Positions 47,887 to 57,160 of a stretch of 64,000 bases of DNA are shown here, in pieces. The translations under genes and the position numbers were made by a program. Where the stretch lies: assembly GCA_022793675.1 (NCBI GenBank), contig JAAWDH010000010.1, positions 1-64,000 of the forward strand. The letters run 5' to 3'. Within the stretch, counting starts at the first letter, position 1. Each line of letters starts with the position of its first letter. Source of the DNA: Oscillospiraceae bacterium (GTDB lineage Bacteria; Bacillota; Clostridia; Oscillospirales; Ruminococcaceae). Under the pieces are notes generated by a model. That model did not search any database and was not told where the DNA came from. It saw only the letters and a list, made by a program, of their open reading frames with translations.

Positions 47887-49962
47887 CTAGTTCAAAGCGC
47901 TTTCGTTGGCGGAAAACATCCGCTCAATTTCGGTTTTCAAAAGGGCGTTTTCAGGGTTTGAGAGGCTGGGGTCGCTGTCGAGCAGCGCCCGGGCGGCGCC
48001 TTGGGCCTCGTTAAATAGGCCGGTATCTTCAAAGAGGTCTGCCATGGCTAAGGATGGCAGACCATGCTGGCGGCGGCCGAAAAAGTCGCCTGCGCCGCGG
48101 AGTTTCAGGTCTTCCTTGGCAATCACAAAGCCGTCGCAGGTCTCCTTCATCACCTGCAGCCGGCGGCGGTTGTCTTCGCCGTCGTTATCGGAAACAAGGA
48201 TACAGGTGGACTTTTTACTGCCGCGCCCGACGCGGCCCCGCAGCTGGTGCAGCTGGGAAAGGCCGAAACGCTCGGCGTTCTCAATCATCATAATTGTGGC
48301 GTTGGGGACGTCGACGCCGACTTCGACGACAGTCGTCGCAACCAGCAGGCGGGTTTCGCCTTCGGCAAAGGCGCGCATGGCTTCCTCTTTTTCGGCGGGT
48401 TTCATCCGCCCATGCAGCAGCCCTACCTGGAAAGGCGACATCAGCTGCTGCAGCGCCGCCGCATAACGTTCCGCCGCCGCCAGCTCGGAATCGTTTTCCT
48501 CAATCAGCGGGCAGACGACGTACCCTTGCTCGCCCCGTTCAAGGTGCTCGCGGATATAGGAAAGGGCGCGCTTGCGCTTATCGGAATGGACGGAGAAGGT
48601 TTCGATAGGCTGGCGGCCTTTGGGAAGCTCGTCAATAATGGACAGGTCGAGGTCGCCGTAAACAATCAGCGCCAGCGTCCGCGGGATGGGCGTCGCCGAC
48701 ATAACCAGCACATGGGGATTGTCGCCCTTTTGGCCTAAGCGCTGCCGCTGCGCCACCCCAAAGCGGTGCTGCTCATCGGTGATGACAAGCCCTAGGCGGT
48801 CAAACGCAGTTGCTTCCTGCACCAGCGCATGGGTGCCCGCGGTCAGGTCGATTTTCCCAGCAGCGATTTCCCCCCGCAGCTGCTCCTTCTGTTTGGGGGA
48901 CATCGAGCCAGTCAGCAGCGCCACCCGCAGCCCTAACGGCTCCAAAAACCGCCGCAGCGTCGCCTCATGCTGGGCGGCAAGGATTTCGGTCGGGGCCATA
49001 ATGGCCGATTGGTAACCTTTTTGGCAGGCAGCATAGCAGGCGGCGGCGGCAACCATTGTCTTGCCGGAGCCTACGTCGCCCTGCAATAAGCGGTTCATCG
49101 GCGCGGGCTTATCCATATCGGCGAGGATTTCGCCGATTACCCGAAGCTGGGCCTGCGTCGGTTCGAAGGGAAGGCTTTGGTAGAACGCCCCCATATCCGG
49201 CTTGCCGATCAAGACGCTGGTGGCGGCCTTCTCCCGCCGTTTGAGCAGCATCAGTGCCGCAGAAAGGGTGAAAAGCTCTTCAAAGGACAGCCGGCGTTTG
49301 GCCTCGCCGAGGCTTTCCGGCGTATCGGGGAAATGGATCAGGCGCAGCGCCTCTTTTAAAGGCATCAGGCCGTGGCCTGCCCGCACCGGCGCCGGGAGCG
49401 GGTCGGGGAATTCTGGCAGGAAACGTTCGACGGCCTCTTTGACGTTGTTTGCTACCATCCCCGCCGCCAGCCCCTCAGTCAGGCCGTATACCGGCCGCAT
49501 GACGGCAGCCTCGCCGGGGGCGACGTAGCTTACAAGGGCCATCTGCAGCCCGCTGCCTGCGCGCGAGACCTTGCCGCGCAGCAGGTAGTCCTCACCGGCT
49601 TTCATCCCGTAGTAAGCGTATTCGTTGTTGAAAATGACGAGGGTGAAATTTTGCAGGCCGTCGGTCATAGTCAGCTTATAAAGCACCATCCCTTTGCGGA
49701 TCGGGGCCGGCGGCAGGCGGCGCAGGACTTTGGCGGCGACGACGGCAATTTCCCCGTCGGGACAGCTATCAACCCGTTTGGCGTCCCTGTAGTCGATATA
49801 GCTCCTGGGGTAGTGGCGCAGCAGCCCGCCTATTGTGCTGATCCCCAGCTTCTCATAGAGGGCTTCGCGCTTTGGCCCGACGTTTTTTAGTACCGTTATC
49901 GGTATCAGCGCTGGGTCGGACGGTCCCGGCGGCGCTGGATATGCGTCAATCTTTTCCATCAT
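47887..49962 (-). CDS. recG: ATP-dependent DNA helicase RecG
   Basis: The 691-residue protein starts at ATG 49962 or the adjacent ATG 49959; AAAGGTGGGG precedes both. A longer open frame (to 50130) crosses its own promoter. The N-terminal wedge domain with OB fold (ITVLKNVGPKREALYEKLG) is followed by helicase motifs: LLQGDVGSGKTMVA, TDEQHRFG (motif II), SATPIPRTL and QLRGRVGRGSKKS. It unwinds stalled replication forks and branched DNA. The C-terminal LNEAQGAARALLDSDPSL is typical. Confidence 0.97.
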   Translation of the reverse strand: MMEKIDAYPAPPGPSDPALIPITVLKNVGPKREALYEKLGISTIGGLLRHYPRSYIDYRDAKRVDSCPDGEIAVVAAKVLRRLPPAPIRKGMVLYKLTMTDGLQNFTLVIFNNEYAYYGMKAGEDYLLRGKVSRAGSGLQMALVSYVAPGEAAVMRPVYGLTEGLAAGMVANNVKEAVERFLPEFPDPLPAPVRAGHGLMPLKEALRLIHFPDTPESLGEAKRRLSFEELFTLSAALMLLKRREKAATSVLIGKPDMGAFYQSLPFEPTQAQLRVIGEILADMDKPAPMNRLLQGDVGSGKTMVAAAACYAACQKGYQSAIMAPTEILAAQHEATLRRFLEPLGLRVALLTGSMSPKQKEQLRGEIAAGKIDLTAGTHALVQEATAFDRLGLVITDEQHRFGVAQRQRLGQKGDNPHVLVMSATPIPRTLALIVYGDLDLSIIDELPKGRQPIETFSVHSDKRKRALSYIREHLERGEQGYVVCPLIEENDSELAAAERYAAALQQLMSPFQVGLLHGRMKPAEKEEAMRAFAEGETRLLVATTVVEVGVDVPNATIMMIENAERFGLSQLHQLRGRVGRGSKKSTCILVSDNDGEDNRRRLQVMKETCDGFVIAKEDLKLRGAGDFFGRRQHGLPSLAMADLFEDTGLFNEAQGAARALLDSDPSLSNPENALLKTEIERMFSANESALN

Positions 49963-50016
49963 ACCCCACCTTTCCCTGCTGAGTTTGTAAAATATTACAG
50001 AACAGCCTTTCAAGGC

Positions 50017-50045
50017 TTGCAGACTGCGGAAAATCGTGCTATAAT
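50017..50045 (+). promoter_or_regulatory. Promoter of the YbjN-like operon
   Basis: TTGCAG and TATAAT are separated by 17 bases on the plus strand. The implied leader is about 175 bases, and crosses the recG promoter in the opposite direction. Confidence 0.75.
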
Positions 50046-50101
50046 ATATAGAAGCAGGCTTTGTGCGGCCATTCGTGTAAAGATAGGCCGCCGCTGCTAC
50101 T

Positions 50102-50130
50102 AGTATACCACATTTGCCGCCTTCCGTCAA
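50102..50130 (-). promoter_or_regulatory. Promoter of recG
   Basis: On the minus strand TTGACG and TATACT are separated by 17 bases. It lies downstream of the plus-strand promoter, so the two transcripts are predicted to overlap at their 5' ends by about 40 bases. Confidence 0.75.
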
Positions 50131-50227
50131 AGCGGCAGTTTAGAAAAAAGAGAAATTGTTTTGGCAGAGACGCGGCACTTCGGCAAGCGCGCCTCTGCAG
50201 GGCGCCCGGCAAAGGAGGAAGAACTTT

Positions 50228-51493
50228 ATGACCTTGACTATGCAGAATTTGGACCGCCTGATTGTAAAGAACTGCGTCACCCATGAAAGCGATCTTGAAC
50301 AACAGCGTTTTTCCGCTTCCTTCCGCAGCGGGGAGGAAGAGCTCACCAATGTGGATATTTCGGTCGACGGCAGCGATATCTGTTTTACAAGCTATCTAAG
50401 CAAGGCCCTTTCGGGCGAGGAAATGGGCAAGGCGGCTGAATTTGTGACCCGCGCCAACCAGAATTTTACGATGGGCAGCTTACAGCTGGATTACGACAGC
50501 GGCAGCGTCTACTTTAAGGTGCTCTGCCATATCAACGAAAACCAGGAGCTGTCCCCGGAAGAGCTTGCGCCTTACCTGTTCATCGGCCCGATGACGGCCC
50601 AGCTTTACGGCAAGAACGGTTTGGAAAAGGTCCTCAAGGAGGGGCTGTCGCCCCAGGAAGCGCTGGAGAAATTAAGCCAGCTTGAGGAAAAGCTCGCTAT
50701 GAGCTTTGTCCTGCCCGACCCGCCCGCCGGCCTGAAACCCGCCAAGAAAAAACGCCCGGAAACCCGCAAGGATACGACGCCTATCCCCGCTTTTGACGAC
50801 GAGGATGAGGAGGATTTCCGCAGCGACCGCTATGATTTCGACGATTTTGATCACGGCCTTCTCACAGAGTCGGTCAGGGATTATTACGATTCCCAGAACT
50901 GGCATTATGACTACGACCCGGTCAACAACGTTTTAAGGATGTCTTTCCACTCTAAATGCGCGGATAATTATCATATTATTACCTTTATCCGGGACGAAGA
51001 GCGGTTCACCACGCTGACCGTTTTCCCAATTAAAATCCCTGAAGACAAGCGGGCCATTGTCGAGGAATACATCGCTAGGGCCAACTATGGTATGATTTTG
51101 GGCTGCTTTGAGATGGACCCCCGGGACGGGCAGCTGCAGTTTAAGAATACCTGTATGTGCGGGGAGATCCAGCTGGATCAGGAGATCCTTGAAAACCATA
51201 TTGATATCGGCTTCCGGATGTGCGACCGTTATGGGCCTGGCCTGATGGAGATCCTTTACGGCAATGCTACGGCTAAGGAGGCAATCGAACGGGTGGAAAG
51301 CGATATCCGCCCTGTCAATTCCCCTGCGCCCCCAGCGCCTGCCCCCCAGGCGGAAGCTGCGGAAACGGCGGAAGAGACAGCGCCGTCCGAAACGCCGCCG
51401 GCCCCCGCCGATCCGCCGAAAAGCCCGTCCCGTAAAAAAGGGCTTAAAAGGCTTTGGGACGCCCTGTTCGGCGGGGATGAGGGCGCCAAATAA
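50228..51493 (+). CDS. YbjN-like protein with two domains
   Basis: The 421-residue protein starts at 50228 behind AAAGGAGGAAG. Residues about 1-160 and 235-375 are two diverged copies of a YbjN/type III chaperone-like domain; the second has the pattern DSQNWHYDYDPVNNVLRMSF and RANYGMILGCFEMDPRDGQL that recurs in the next three genes. Between is an acidic linker (FDDEDEEDFRSD), and the C-terminus is Pro/Ala-rich with a short basic end (SRKKGLKRLWDALFG). YbjN-family proteins are small bacterial proteins thought to bind partner proteins, with poorly known roles. It is the first of four tandem genes. Confidence 0.8.
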   Translation: MTLTMQNLDRLIVKNCVTHESDLEQQRFSASFRSGEEELTNVDISVDGSDICFTSYLSKALSGEEMGKAAEFVTRANQNFTMGSLQLDYDSGSVYFKVLCHINENQELSPEELAPYLFIGPMTAQLYGKNGLEKVLKEGLSPQEALEKLSQLEEKLAMSFVLPDPPAGLKPAKKKRPETRKDTTPIPAFDDEDEEDFRSDRYDFDDFDHGLLTESVRDYYDSQNWHYDYDPVNNVLRMSFHSKCADNYHIITFIRDEERFTTLTVFPIKIPEDKRAIVEEYIARANYGMILGCFEMDPRDGQLQFKNTCMCGEIQLDQEILENHIDIGFRMCDRYGPGLMEILYGNATAKEAIERVESDIRPVNSPAPPAPAPQAEAAETAEETAPSETPPAPADPPKSPSRKKGLKRLWDALFGGDEGAK

Positions 51494-51512
51494 CCAGAAA
51501 GGAGGGCCTGCC

Positions 51513-52013
51513 ATGGCCGAAAAAAACAATGTGACCGAGTCCATCCGGGATTATTTCGATTCCCAGAATTGGAAATACCGCTATGATGAGGACAAGGGCT
51601 TGTTCCGGATGTTTATGCATATCCGGGTGGACGATGTGGATGCCTGCGAGGTTAGGACAATTGTCCGCGACGAACGCCGGTTCACGACTTTTGTCACCTT
51701 CCCTTTTAGGGTCCCTGAGAAAAAGCGCGCGATTGCGGCCAGTTTTATCTCCCGCGCCAACTATAAGCTTCTGCTGGGCTGCTTTGAGATGGATTACCGG
51801 GACGGCGAAATCCAATACAAGACAACCTGCCTCTGCGGCAATATCCGCCTGGAGCCGCAATATATCGAACGCCAGGTAGACGTAGGCATCCAGATGGCAG
51901 AACAGTACGGGGCAGGCTTGGTGGACGTCTTGTTCCGCGGCGCATCAGTGGAAGAGGTCATTGCCGAAATCGAACGCCGGGAGGAAGAAGACCGCGAAGA
52001 CGGCGAAGATTGA
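51513..52013 (+). CDS. YbjN-like protein, single domain
   Basis: The 166-residue protein starts at 51513 behind AAAGGAGGG, 19 bases after the previous stop. It shows FDSQNWKYRYDEDKGLFRMF, the RRFTTFVTFPFRVPEKKRAI motif, RANYKLLLGCFEMDYRDGEI and an acidic tail (EREEEDREDGED end). It is clearly paralogous to the C-terminal domain of the preceding protein and the next two. Confidence 0.8.
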   Translation: MAEKNNVTESIRDYFDSQNWKYRYDEDKGLFRMFMHIRVDDVDACEVRTIVRDERRFTTFVTFPFRVPEKKRAIAASFISRANYKLLLGCFEMDYRDGEIQYKTTCLCGNIRLEPQYIERQVDVGIQMAEQYGAGLVDVLFRGASVEEVIAEIERREEEDREDGED

Positions 52014-52049
52014 TCCGCCCCTATTTTCTATGGAGTTCCAGGCTTTGGG

Positions 52050-52082
52050 GCTTATCCTTTTGCGGCTGGCAGGGGGATAAGC
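52050..52082 (+). other. Hairpin inside the YbjN-like operon
   Basis: GCTTATCC pairs with GGATAAGC around a 17-base loop. It lies in the 120-base gap between the second and third genes, which breaks the otherwise tight spacing. No T-run follows. Confidence 0.45.
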
Positions 52083-52133
52083 TGTAGCCTTGTAACGATA
52101 GGCATACGCCAACAATCATTAGGAGGTTATTCT

Positions 52134-52598
52134 ATGAACGGTATCGAAAAAGCGGTAAAAAGCTATCTGGATTCCCAGAACTGGCGCTACAAGTACGACG
52201 AGGAAGACCATGAGTTCTCCTTGGGGATGTCGCTGGAAAACAACGATGTGGATTCCTGTATCATTGTCGTCCATGTCCGGGATGATGAAGATATGAGCTG
52301 CCGGGCGATCTATGAGTTCAAAATCCCCGAAAAGAAACGCGCCATCATCTCCGACTATATTACCCGCGTCAACTATGGGATGTTCCTGGGGTGCTTCCAA
52401 ATGGATCTGCGGGACGGCGAGATCTTTTATAAAACCAGCAGCGTGTTCTCCGACGGCGCGCCCTTAAACGACGAAATCCGCCGCATCGTCCAGGTGACGA
52501 TCCATATGGCCGAGAAATACGGCGACGGCTTCTACGACGTTATGTACAAAGGCAAGAGCCCGGCGGAAACAGTCCAGGCCATTGAAGCAGACGACTGA
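52134..52598 (+). CDS. YbjN-like protein, single domain
   Basis: The 154-residue protein starts at 52134 behind AGGAGGT. Key segments are LDSQNWRYKYDEEDHEFSLG, KIPEKKRAIISDYITRVNYG and MFLGCFQMDLRDGEIFYKTS, with DEIRRIVQVTIHMAEKYGDG in the C-terminal half. The 120-base gap before it is longer than others in the cluster and may hold another regulatory point. Confidence 0.8.
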   Translation: MNGIEKAVKSYLDSQNWRYKYDEEDHEFSLGMSLENNDVDSCIIVVHVRDDEDMSCRAIYEFKIPEKKRAIISDYITRVNYGMFLGCFQMDLRDGEIFYKTSSVFSDGAPLNDEIRRIVQVTIHMAEKYGDGFYDVMYKGKSPAETVQAIEADD

Positions 52599-52617
52599 CC
52601 AGAGGAGGAAATGAACG

Positions 52618-53334
52618 ATGAATAATCTTGAAATGGCAATCAAGCAATACCTTGACTCCCAGAACTGGCACTATAAGCATGACGAAGAGAAGCGCCGCTT
52701 TGTACTGGGTATGCGGCTGGACAACGAGGACGTCGACGGCTGCACGCTGCTCATCACCGCCCGCGACGACGAAGACCTCAGCTGCAAGGCGATCTACGAA
52801 TTCAACGTGCCTGAAAAAAAGCGCCCTGCGATTGTTGAATACATTACCCGCGCCAACTACGGCCTGTTTTTGGGCTGCTTCCAGATGGACCTGACCGATG
52901 GCGAAGTCCTTTACCAGACCGCCGGCGTCTTCTACGACCACAACCCCGACCAGTCGGAGATCCGCCGCATTGTCCAGGTGGGTATCCATATGGCGGAGCG
53001 CTACGGCCAAGGATTTTACGATATCATGTATAAAGGCGTTACCCCTGAGGACGCCATTGAGGCCGCCGAATCTGACGTCCAACAGCCTTCCGGCAGCGCC
53101 CCTGCCCCCGCGCCCGCGCCTTCCTGCGGGACCCCTGCGCCTGCGCCCGCCGGCGGCGACGATGATTTCGCCAGCCTGGTGAGCGAGATGAACGACAACC
53201 AGCTGCGTTCGCTGGCGTCGATGATCCAGCAGGAGCTGCAGCGCCGCGCCGCCCCGCCTGCCCCCCCCGCCGGCAAAAAGCCTTCTCTTGCCGACCGCTT
53301 CCGCCGCCTTGTGGATGGCGGCGGCGACCGCTGA
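52618..53334 (+). CDS. YbjN-like protein with Ala/Pro-rich tail
   Basis: The 238-residue protein starts at 52618 behind GAGGAGG. Residues 1-150 are the YbjN-like domain (LDSQNWHYKHDEEKRRFVLG, RANYGLFLGCFQMDLTDGEV, SEIRRIVQVGIHMAERYGQG). An APAPAPAPSCGTPAPAPAG linker follows, then a helix (LVSEMNDNQLRSLASMIQQE), a second Pro segment and a basic end (SLADRFRRLVDGGGDR). The closest paralogue by eye is the gene just upstream, suggesting the latest duplication. Confidence 0.8.
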   Translation: MNNLEMAIKQYLDSQNWHYKHDEEKRRFVLGMRLDNEDVDGCTLLITARDDEDLSCKAIYEFNVPEKKRPAIVEYITRANYGLFLGCFQMDLTDGEVLYQTAGVFYDHNPDQSEIRRIVQVGIHMAERYGQGFYDIMYKGVTPEDAIEAAESDVQQPSGSAPAPAPAPSCGTPAPAPAGGDDDFASLVSEMNDNQLRSLASMIQQELQRRAAPPAPPAGKKPSLADRFRRLVDGGGDR

Positions 53335-53545
53335 GGCACGGCGCTTCCTGAAAAAAGCGCTGCATCCCTGTATCCCCTATGAATTTCTGAAAAAGCCCTT
53401 CCTTTTTTAGCCAATTATGCTTGCTATACAATGAAACGAGGGTCATCCAGCCCCTGCCTGACAAAATTGATCGGCATCCTGCCGGCAGGGCTGGAGGGCT
53501 TTTCCTATGCCTTTAGACATAATTTTTCAAAGGAGAGAGTAGAAC

Positions 53546-55570
53546 GTGGCCGAAAAAAAAGCAGCTGTCCGCGGCAGAGGGGTTAGACGGAGCCTCAGCG
53601 GCAGAATTTTGCGAAACACAACCCTCAATATTCTCTTGCTGGTAGTTGTATCCTGCGCAATTATGGCGATGGCAATGCAGTCGCTGGCCAATAATATCCT
53701 CCTGGACAGCCTGCAGCCCATGGCTCGGCAATCCGCCAAAACGGTCGAATCCAACATCCATATGCTGGCAGACCGGATGGCGGCAATCACGGCAGATTAC
53801 TATATGAGCGAAGAATCCGCCGCAGACCCTGAAACGGGGCGGGTCAACGCCGCCGTACTTCAGGCAAACCGCAGCAGCGTGCTGACTGAAGCCGCCGAAA
53901 CCTACGAGTTTTATACCATCGGCCTTTACAATTTAGATGGGCAGTTGGTACAGGGGATCGACGGCGCGCTCGAAAGCCTTGAAAGCGATTTCCTGGCCCT
54001 GCTCCAGCAGACCAATAACCTGACCGTCGACCCCTCCACAAAATTCCAGGGTAATTTGGGTATTACTATGGCAATGCCGTTAAAAAAGGACGGAGAGACT
54101 GTCCTTTATGTGGCGGGCGTTTATAAATATGATATTTTGAATGATGTCATCAGCAGTATCAACATCGGCCGGCACGGTATGGCTTATATGGTGGGCCATA
54201 CTGGGGCAATCACTGGCCACCCGGACCAGGATATTGCCTTGGCCCAGCAGAATATGGCCCAGCTTGGCGCCGACGACAGCCTTGTCAACCGGGTAATCAG
54301 CAACGAAACCGGATCGGCAGAATTTTCTGCGAACGGGACAACGATGCTGGCAGCCTTTGCGCCGATCCGCGGCACCCAGTGGTCGCTGGTCATCCAGGTT
54401 CCGAAAAGGGATTATAACTCTTATATCAACGGCGCGATATTGATGGCTATGCTGGCCACTTCGGCGGTATTGGTCATCTCGATCCTGATCGTGCTGCGCC
54501 TGGCCCAGTCAATCTCCAAACCCGTACGGAGCGTTACCGAGCGGATGGTCGCACTGTCCGACGGCGACCTCCATACAGCTGTGCTCCAGGTACAGTCCAA
54601 GGACGAGCTGGAAGTACTCACCCAGACCTTGGGCGGTACGGTTGAAAGCGTCAGCCGCTACATATCCGACCTTCAGCGCGTGCTGACCCAGATGGCCCAG
54701 GGCAACCTGAAAACAGAACCGCAGGGGGATTATAAAGGCGATTTTGCCCTGATCCGTTCCAGCCTGCATACTATCCTCCAGTCTATGAACGAGACGATAT
54801 CCGGGTTCCGAGACGCCGCCGGCCGTCTGGCGGAAATGTCTGAAGAGCTTAACGGACAATCTGGACAGCTGCACCAGGCTTCTATGGAACAGACCCAGTC
54901 CACAGAGGAACTGGTAAACGAAGTGTCCCAGGTCAAAAAAAGGCTGTCCGACGTTGCGCGCAGCAGCGGCCAAACTCGCGAAAAAACGGCGGAAATCGCC
55001 CAGTGCATCCAGGAAGCCAATACCCGTATGGCTACCCTTTCCAGCGCAATGGACGGCATCAACGCCAACGCGCAGAAAATTACCCAGATTGCCAAGGCAA
55101 TCGAGGATATCGCTTCCCAGACCGGCCTTCTGGCCATTAACGCATCTGTCGAAGCGGCGCGGGCTGGAAGCAGCGGGAAAGGCTTTGCCGTTGTGGCCGA
55201 AGAGGTCCGGCAGCTGGCTGCCAAGAGCAGCGACGCCGCCAAAAGCGCCGCGGATATGGTGGACAGCACAAGGGCTATGATCCAGACTGGCGTGGAGCTG
55301 ACAGCCAATACGGCTGGCTCCCTTCAGGATATCTCTGCTGTCTCCGGCCAAATCGGCAGCATTACCGACCAGCTGGCGGCGGCCGTCCAAAGCCAGGAAG
55401 AAGCCCTCGTCTCTATGGAGGAAAAGATCGGAACAATTTCTGCTATTACAGAACGGAACCTTGAAAGCGCCGAAAATACCGAAATATCCAGCGGGCTGCT
55501 TGCAAAAGAGGCGGAGGCGCTCCGGTTCCAGGTAAAACGCTTTGTTGTAAAGGGAGGAAATGGCAGATGA
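53546..55570 (+). CDS. Methyl-accepting chemotaxis-type transducer with Cache-like sensor
   Basis: The 674-residue protein starts at GTG 53546 (AAAGGAGAG). Residues about 30-290 form an extracytoplasmic sensor flanked by two transmembrane helices ([17 protein letters not shown] and [20 protein letters not shown]), Cache-like; a HAMP segment follows, then the signalling domain with [40 protein letters not shown]. No methylation enzymes or flagellar genes lie nearby. It is coupled by a four-base overlap to a lipoprotein with an FMN-binding-type domain, which may supply or sense the ligand. Confidence 0.9.
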   Translation: MAEKKAAVRGRGVRRSLSGRILRNTTLNILLLVVVSCAIMAMAMQSLANNILLDSLQPMARQSAKTVESNIHMLADRMAAITADYYMSEESAADPETGRVNAAVLQANRSSVLTEAAETYEFYTIGLYNLDGQLVQGIDGALESLESDFLALLQQTNNLTVDPSTKFQGNLGITMAMPLKKDGETVLYVAGVYKYDILNDVISSINIGRHGMAYMVGHTGAITGHPDQDIALAQQNMAQLGADDSLVNRVISNETGSAEFSANGTTMLAAFAPIRGTQWSLVIQVPKRDYNSYINGAILMAMLATSAVLVISILIVLRLAQSISKPVRSVTERMVALSDGDLHTAVLQVQSKDELEVLTQTLGGTVESVSRYISDLQRVLTQMAQGNLKTEPQGDYKGDFALIRSSLHTILQSMNETISGFRDAAGRLAEMSEELNGQSGQLHQASMEQTQSTEELVNEVSQVKKRLSDVARSSGQTREKTAEIAQCIQEANTRMATLSSAMDGINANAQKITQIAKAIEDIASQTGLLAINASVEAARAGSSGKGFAVVAEEVRQLAAKSSDAAKSAADMVDSTRAMIQTGVELTANTAGSLQDISAVSGQIGSITDQLAAAVQSQEEALVSMEEKIGTISAITERNLESAENTEISSGLLAKEAEALRFQVKRFVVKGGNGR

Positions 55571-56010
55571 AACGGATTTTGAGCTTTGTATTAGCGCTGG
55601 CGCTGTCGGCATCCCTCGCTTCCTGCGGCAATGAAGCGGCCCTTCAGGACGGCTATTACACCGCCCAGGCCCGCGAGTTCAACTTTGGCTGGAAGGAATA
55701 TGTTATGATTATGGTCAAAGACGGGAGCATCGTTTCGGTGGAATACAACGCTGAAAACGCCAGCGGCTTCATTAAAAGCTGGGATACGGCCTATATGCAG
55801 ACCATGCTCCATTCCAACGGCACCTATCCCAATGAATATACCCGTTATTACGCTGGGCAGCTGTTGGCAGACCAGAATGACGACTCGATCGACGTCCTAG
55901 CGGGCGCTTCCTCTTCTTATATTTCCTTCCGGAAACTGGCGGCGGCGGCGCTGGAGCAGGCCAGAAAAGGGGATTCCAGCATCGTTTTCATCGATAACAC
56001 GACCCCCTGA
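55567..56010 (+). CDS. Lipoprotein with FMN-binding-type domain
   Basis: The 147-residue protein starts in an ATGA overlap with the chemoreceptor. The signal peptide ends in LASC, a lipobox. The rest has [32 protein letters not shown] and a final [15 protein letters not shown] segment at the place of the covalent flavin site motif (D/S-GAT-SS) of FMN_bind domains. Here the Thr of GATxSS is Ser (GASSS), so flavin may be attached through Ser, or not at all. It is probably an extracytoplasmic electron carrier or a sensor partner. Confidence 0.75.
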   Translation: MKRILSFVLALALSASLASCGNEAALQDGYYTAQAREFNFGWKEYVMIMVKDGSIVSVEYNAENASGFIKSWDTAYMQTMLHSNGTYPNEYTRYYAGQLLADQNDDSIDVLAGASSSYISFRKLAAAALEQARKGDSSIVFIDNTTP

Positions 56011-56038
56011 GCCATTGGAAGTTGGAAGGCGGATAGGC

Positions 56039-56392
56039 ATGGAGAATGAAAAGGTATTTAATATGGACTTTGCTAAGGTCTACAGCCTGCTGTTAGACAA
56101 AGCGGCAAGAAAGGGCCGGACAAAAGAGGAGGTGGACGCTGTGGCCTGCTGGCTGACCGGGTACAGCGCGGCAGAACTAGAAGGGCTGCTTGCTTCACAA
56201 ACCACCTACGGCGATTTTTTCCGCAACGCCCCCCGGCCCAACCCCGCGCGCGGACTGATCAAAGGCTTGGTCTGCGGGGTGCGGGTGGAACAGGTCGAAG
56301 ACCCGCTGATGCGGGAGATCCGCTATTTGGATAAGCTGGTCGACGAGCTGGCCAAAGGAAAGCCGCTCGGCAAAATCCTGCGGAAAAGCTAA
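56039..56392 (+). CDS. DUF2200 family protein
   Basis: The 117-residue protein starts at 56039. The sequence KVFNMDFAKVYSLLLDKAAR, KGRTKEEVDAVACWLTGYSA, FFRNAPRPNPARGLIKGLVC and DPLMREIRYLDKLVDELAKG matches DUF2200 along its length. It is a soluble protein of unknown function, common in Firmicutes and Proteobacteria. It is separated by a terminator from the convergent lipoprotein array. Confidence 0.9.
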   Translation: MENEKVFNMDFAKVYSLLLDKAARKGRTKEEVDAVACWLTGYSAAELEGLLASQTTYGDFFRNAPRPNPARGLIKGLVCGVRVEQVEDPLMREIRYLDKLVDELAKGKPLGKILRKS

Positions 56393-56394
56393 GC

Positions 56395-56432
56395 AAAAGG
56401 GCGCACCCTGCTAAAGGGCGCGCCTTTCGGAT
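56395..56432. terminator. Terminator between DUF2200 and convergent lipoproteins
   Basis: AAAGGGCGC pairs with GCGCGCCTTT with one bulge, with A-rich and T-rich flanks. It could serve both converging transcripts. Confidence 0.5.
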
Positions 56433-56446
56433 TTTAGGGATATCTG

Positions 56447-57142
56447 TCAGACCCACATATTTAAGGCCGAACCACTTTGCCCTTCTTCCGTTTTGGCCTG
56501 CCGGACGCCCAAAACGATTGTGTATCGCTCACAGCGGCTCTCCTCGCCAAGTGCGACTATCGACCATCCTGTGCCGAAAGAATACTCAAAAGGCGATGCC
56601 GGCCCATCTTCGACAACGGGGCGGTACCCGCAAAGGATCTGATCTTCCCCAATATAAGGGTCGTCATAAATTTCGGGCAGCTCCTTTTCCAGCGCATCAA
56701 CCGTCTGACGGAGTTTTTCGGTATAGGCTTCCTTTTCCGCTTCATCAGCAAAGCAGACACTAAAGCAGGCATCAGTCAACGCCTTGTTCAATGTTTTGTC
56801 CTCTTGTACCAATGGGTAGCTTGAGCGGAAATAAAGGGTCAAGTTCGCTGGCGTTCCCAGATCTTCCAGATAAACTGGCAGATACATCTCCCAGCCGCCC
56901 TCGTTTTTATCAGAACTTCTTTCCTGCACCGCGATTTCATTGGCCGACAGCCCAAATGCTTTCATCGCGTCTTCCGGCGTTGAAAACCAGGGCAGGCTGT
57001 TCAGTTCCATCTGTTCATTTTGAAGCTCTTTTGACAGGTTCAGCATAATCCTGCCTTCCTCGCTGCCTGCTTTTTTCCCGCAGCCGGCAAACAGGATGCA
57101 CAGCAGCAACATACTGGCCGCAATACAGAACAGCTTTTTCAT
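56447..57142 (-). CDS. Lipoprotein of a tandem triplicate, third copy
   Basis: The 231-residue protein starts at the third of three Met codons, eight bases after AAAGGAG. It has a lipobox (LFAGC), then LNSLPWFSTPEDAMKAFGLS, the motif MYLPVYLEDLGTPANLTLYF and DALEKELPEIYDDPYIGE. Clearly paralogous to the next two genes. It is exported and lipid-anchored. No function is recognised; the three-copy array suggests adaptive variation. It is the most diverged of the three. Confidence 0.75.
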   Translation of the reverse strand: MKKLFCIAASMLLLCILFAGCGKKAGSEEGRIMLNLSKELQNEQMELNSLPWFSTPEDAMKAFGLSANEIAVQERSSDKNEGGWEMYLPVYLEDLGTPANLTLYFRSSYPLVQEDKTLNKALTDACFSVCFADEAEKEAYTEKLRQTVDALEKELPEIYDDPYIGEDQILCGYRPVVEDGPASPFEYSFGTGWSIVALGEESRCERYTIVLGVRQAKTEEGQSGSALNMWV

Positions 57143-57160
57143 CATCATTTCTCCTTTCAT

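Noticed and set aside
53440-53500. Possible cyclic-di-GMP riboswitch before the chemoreceptor
   Set aside because: The CCAGCCC/GGGCTGG stem is present but none of the conserved GEMM motifs is.
54509-55612. Minus-strand 367-codon open frame opposite the chemoreceptor
   Set aside because: Antisense shadow, no ribosome site, opposite a confident gene.
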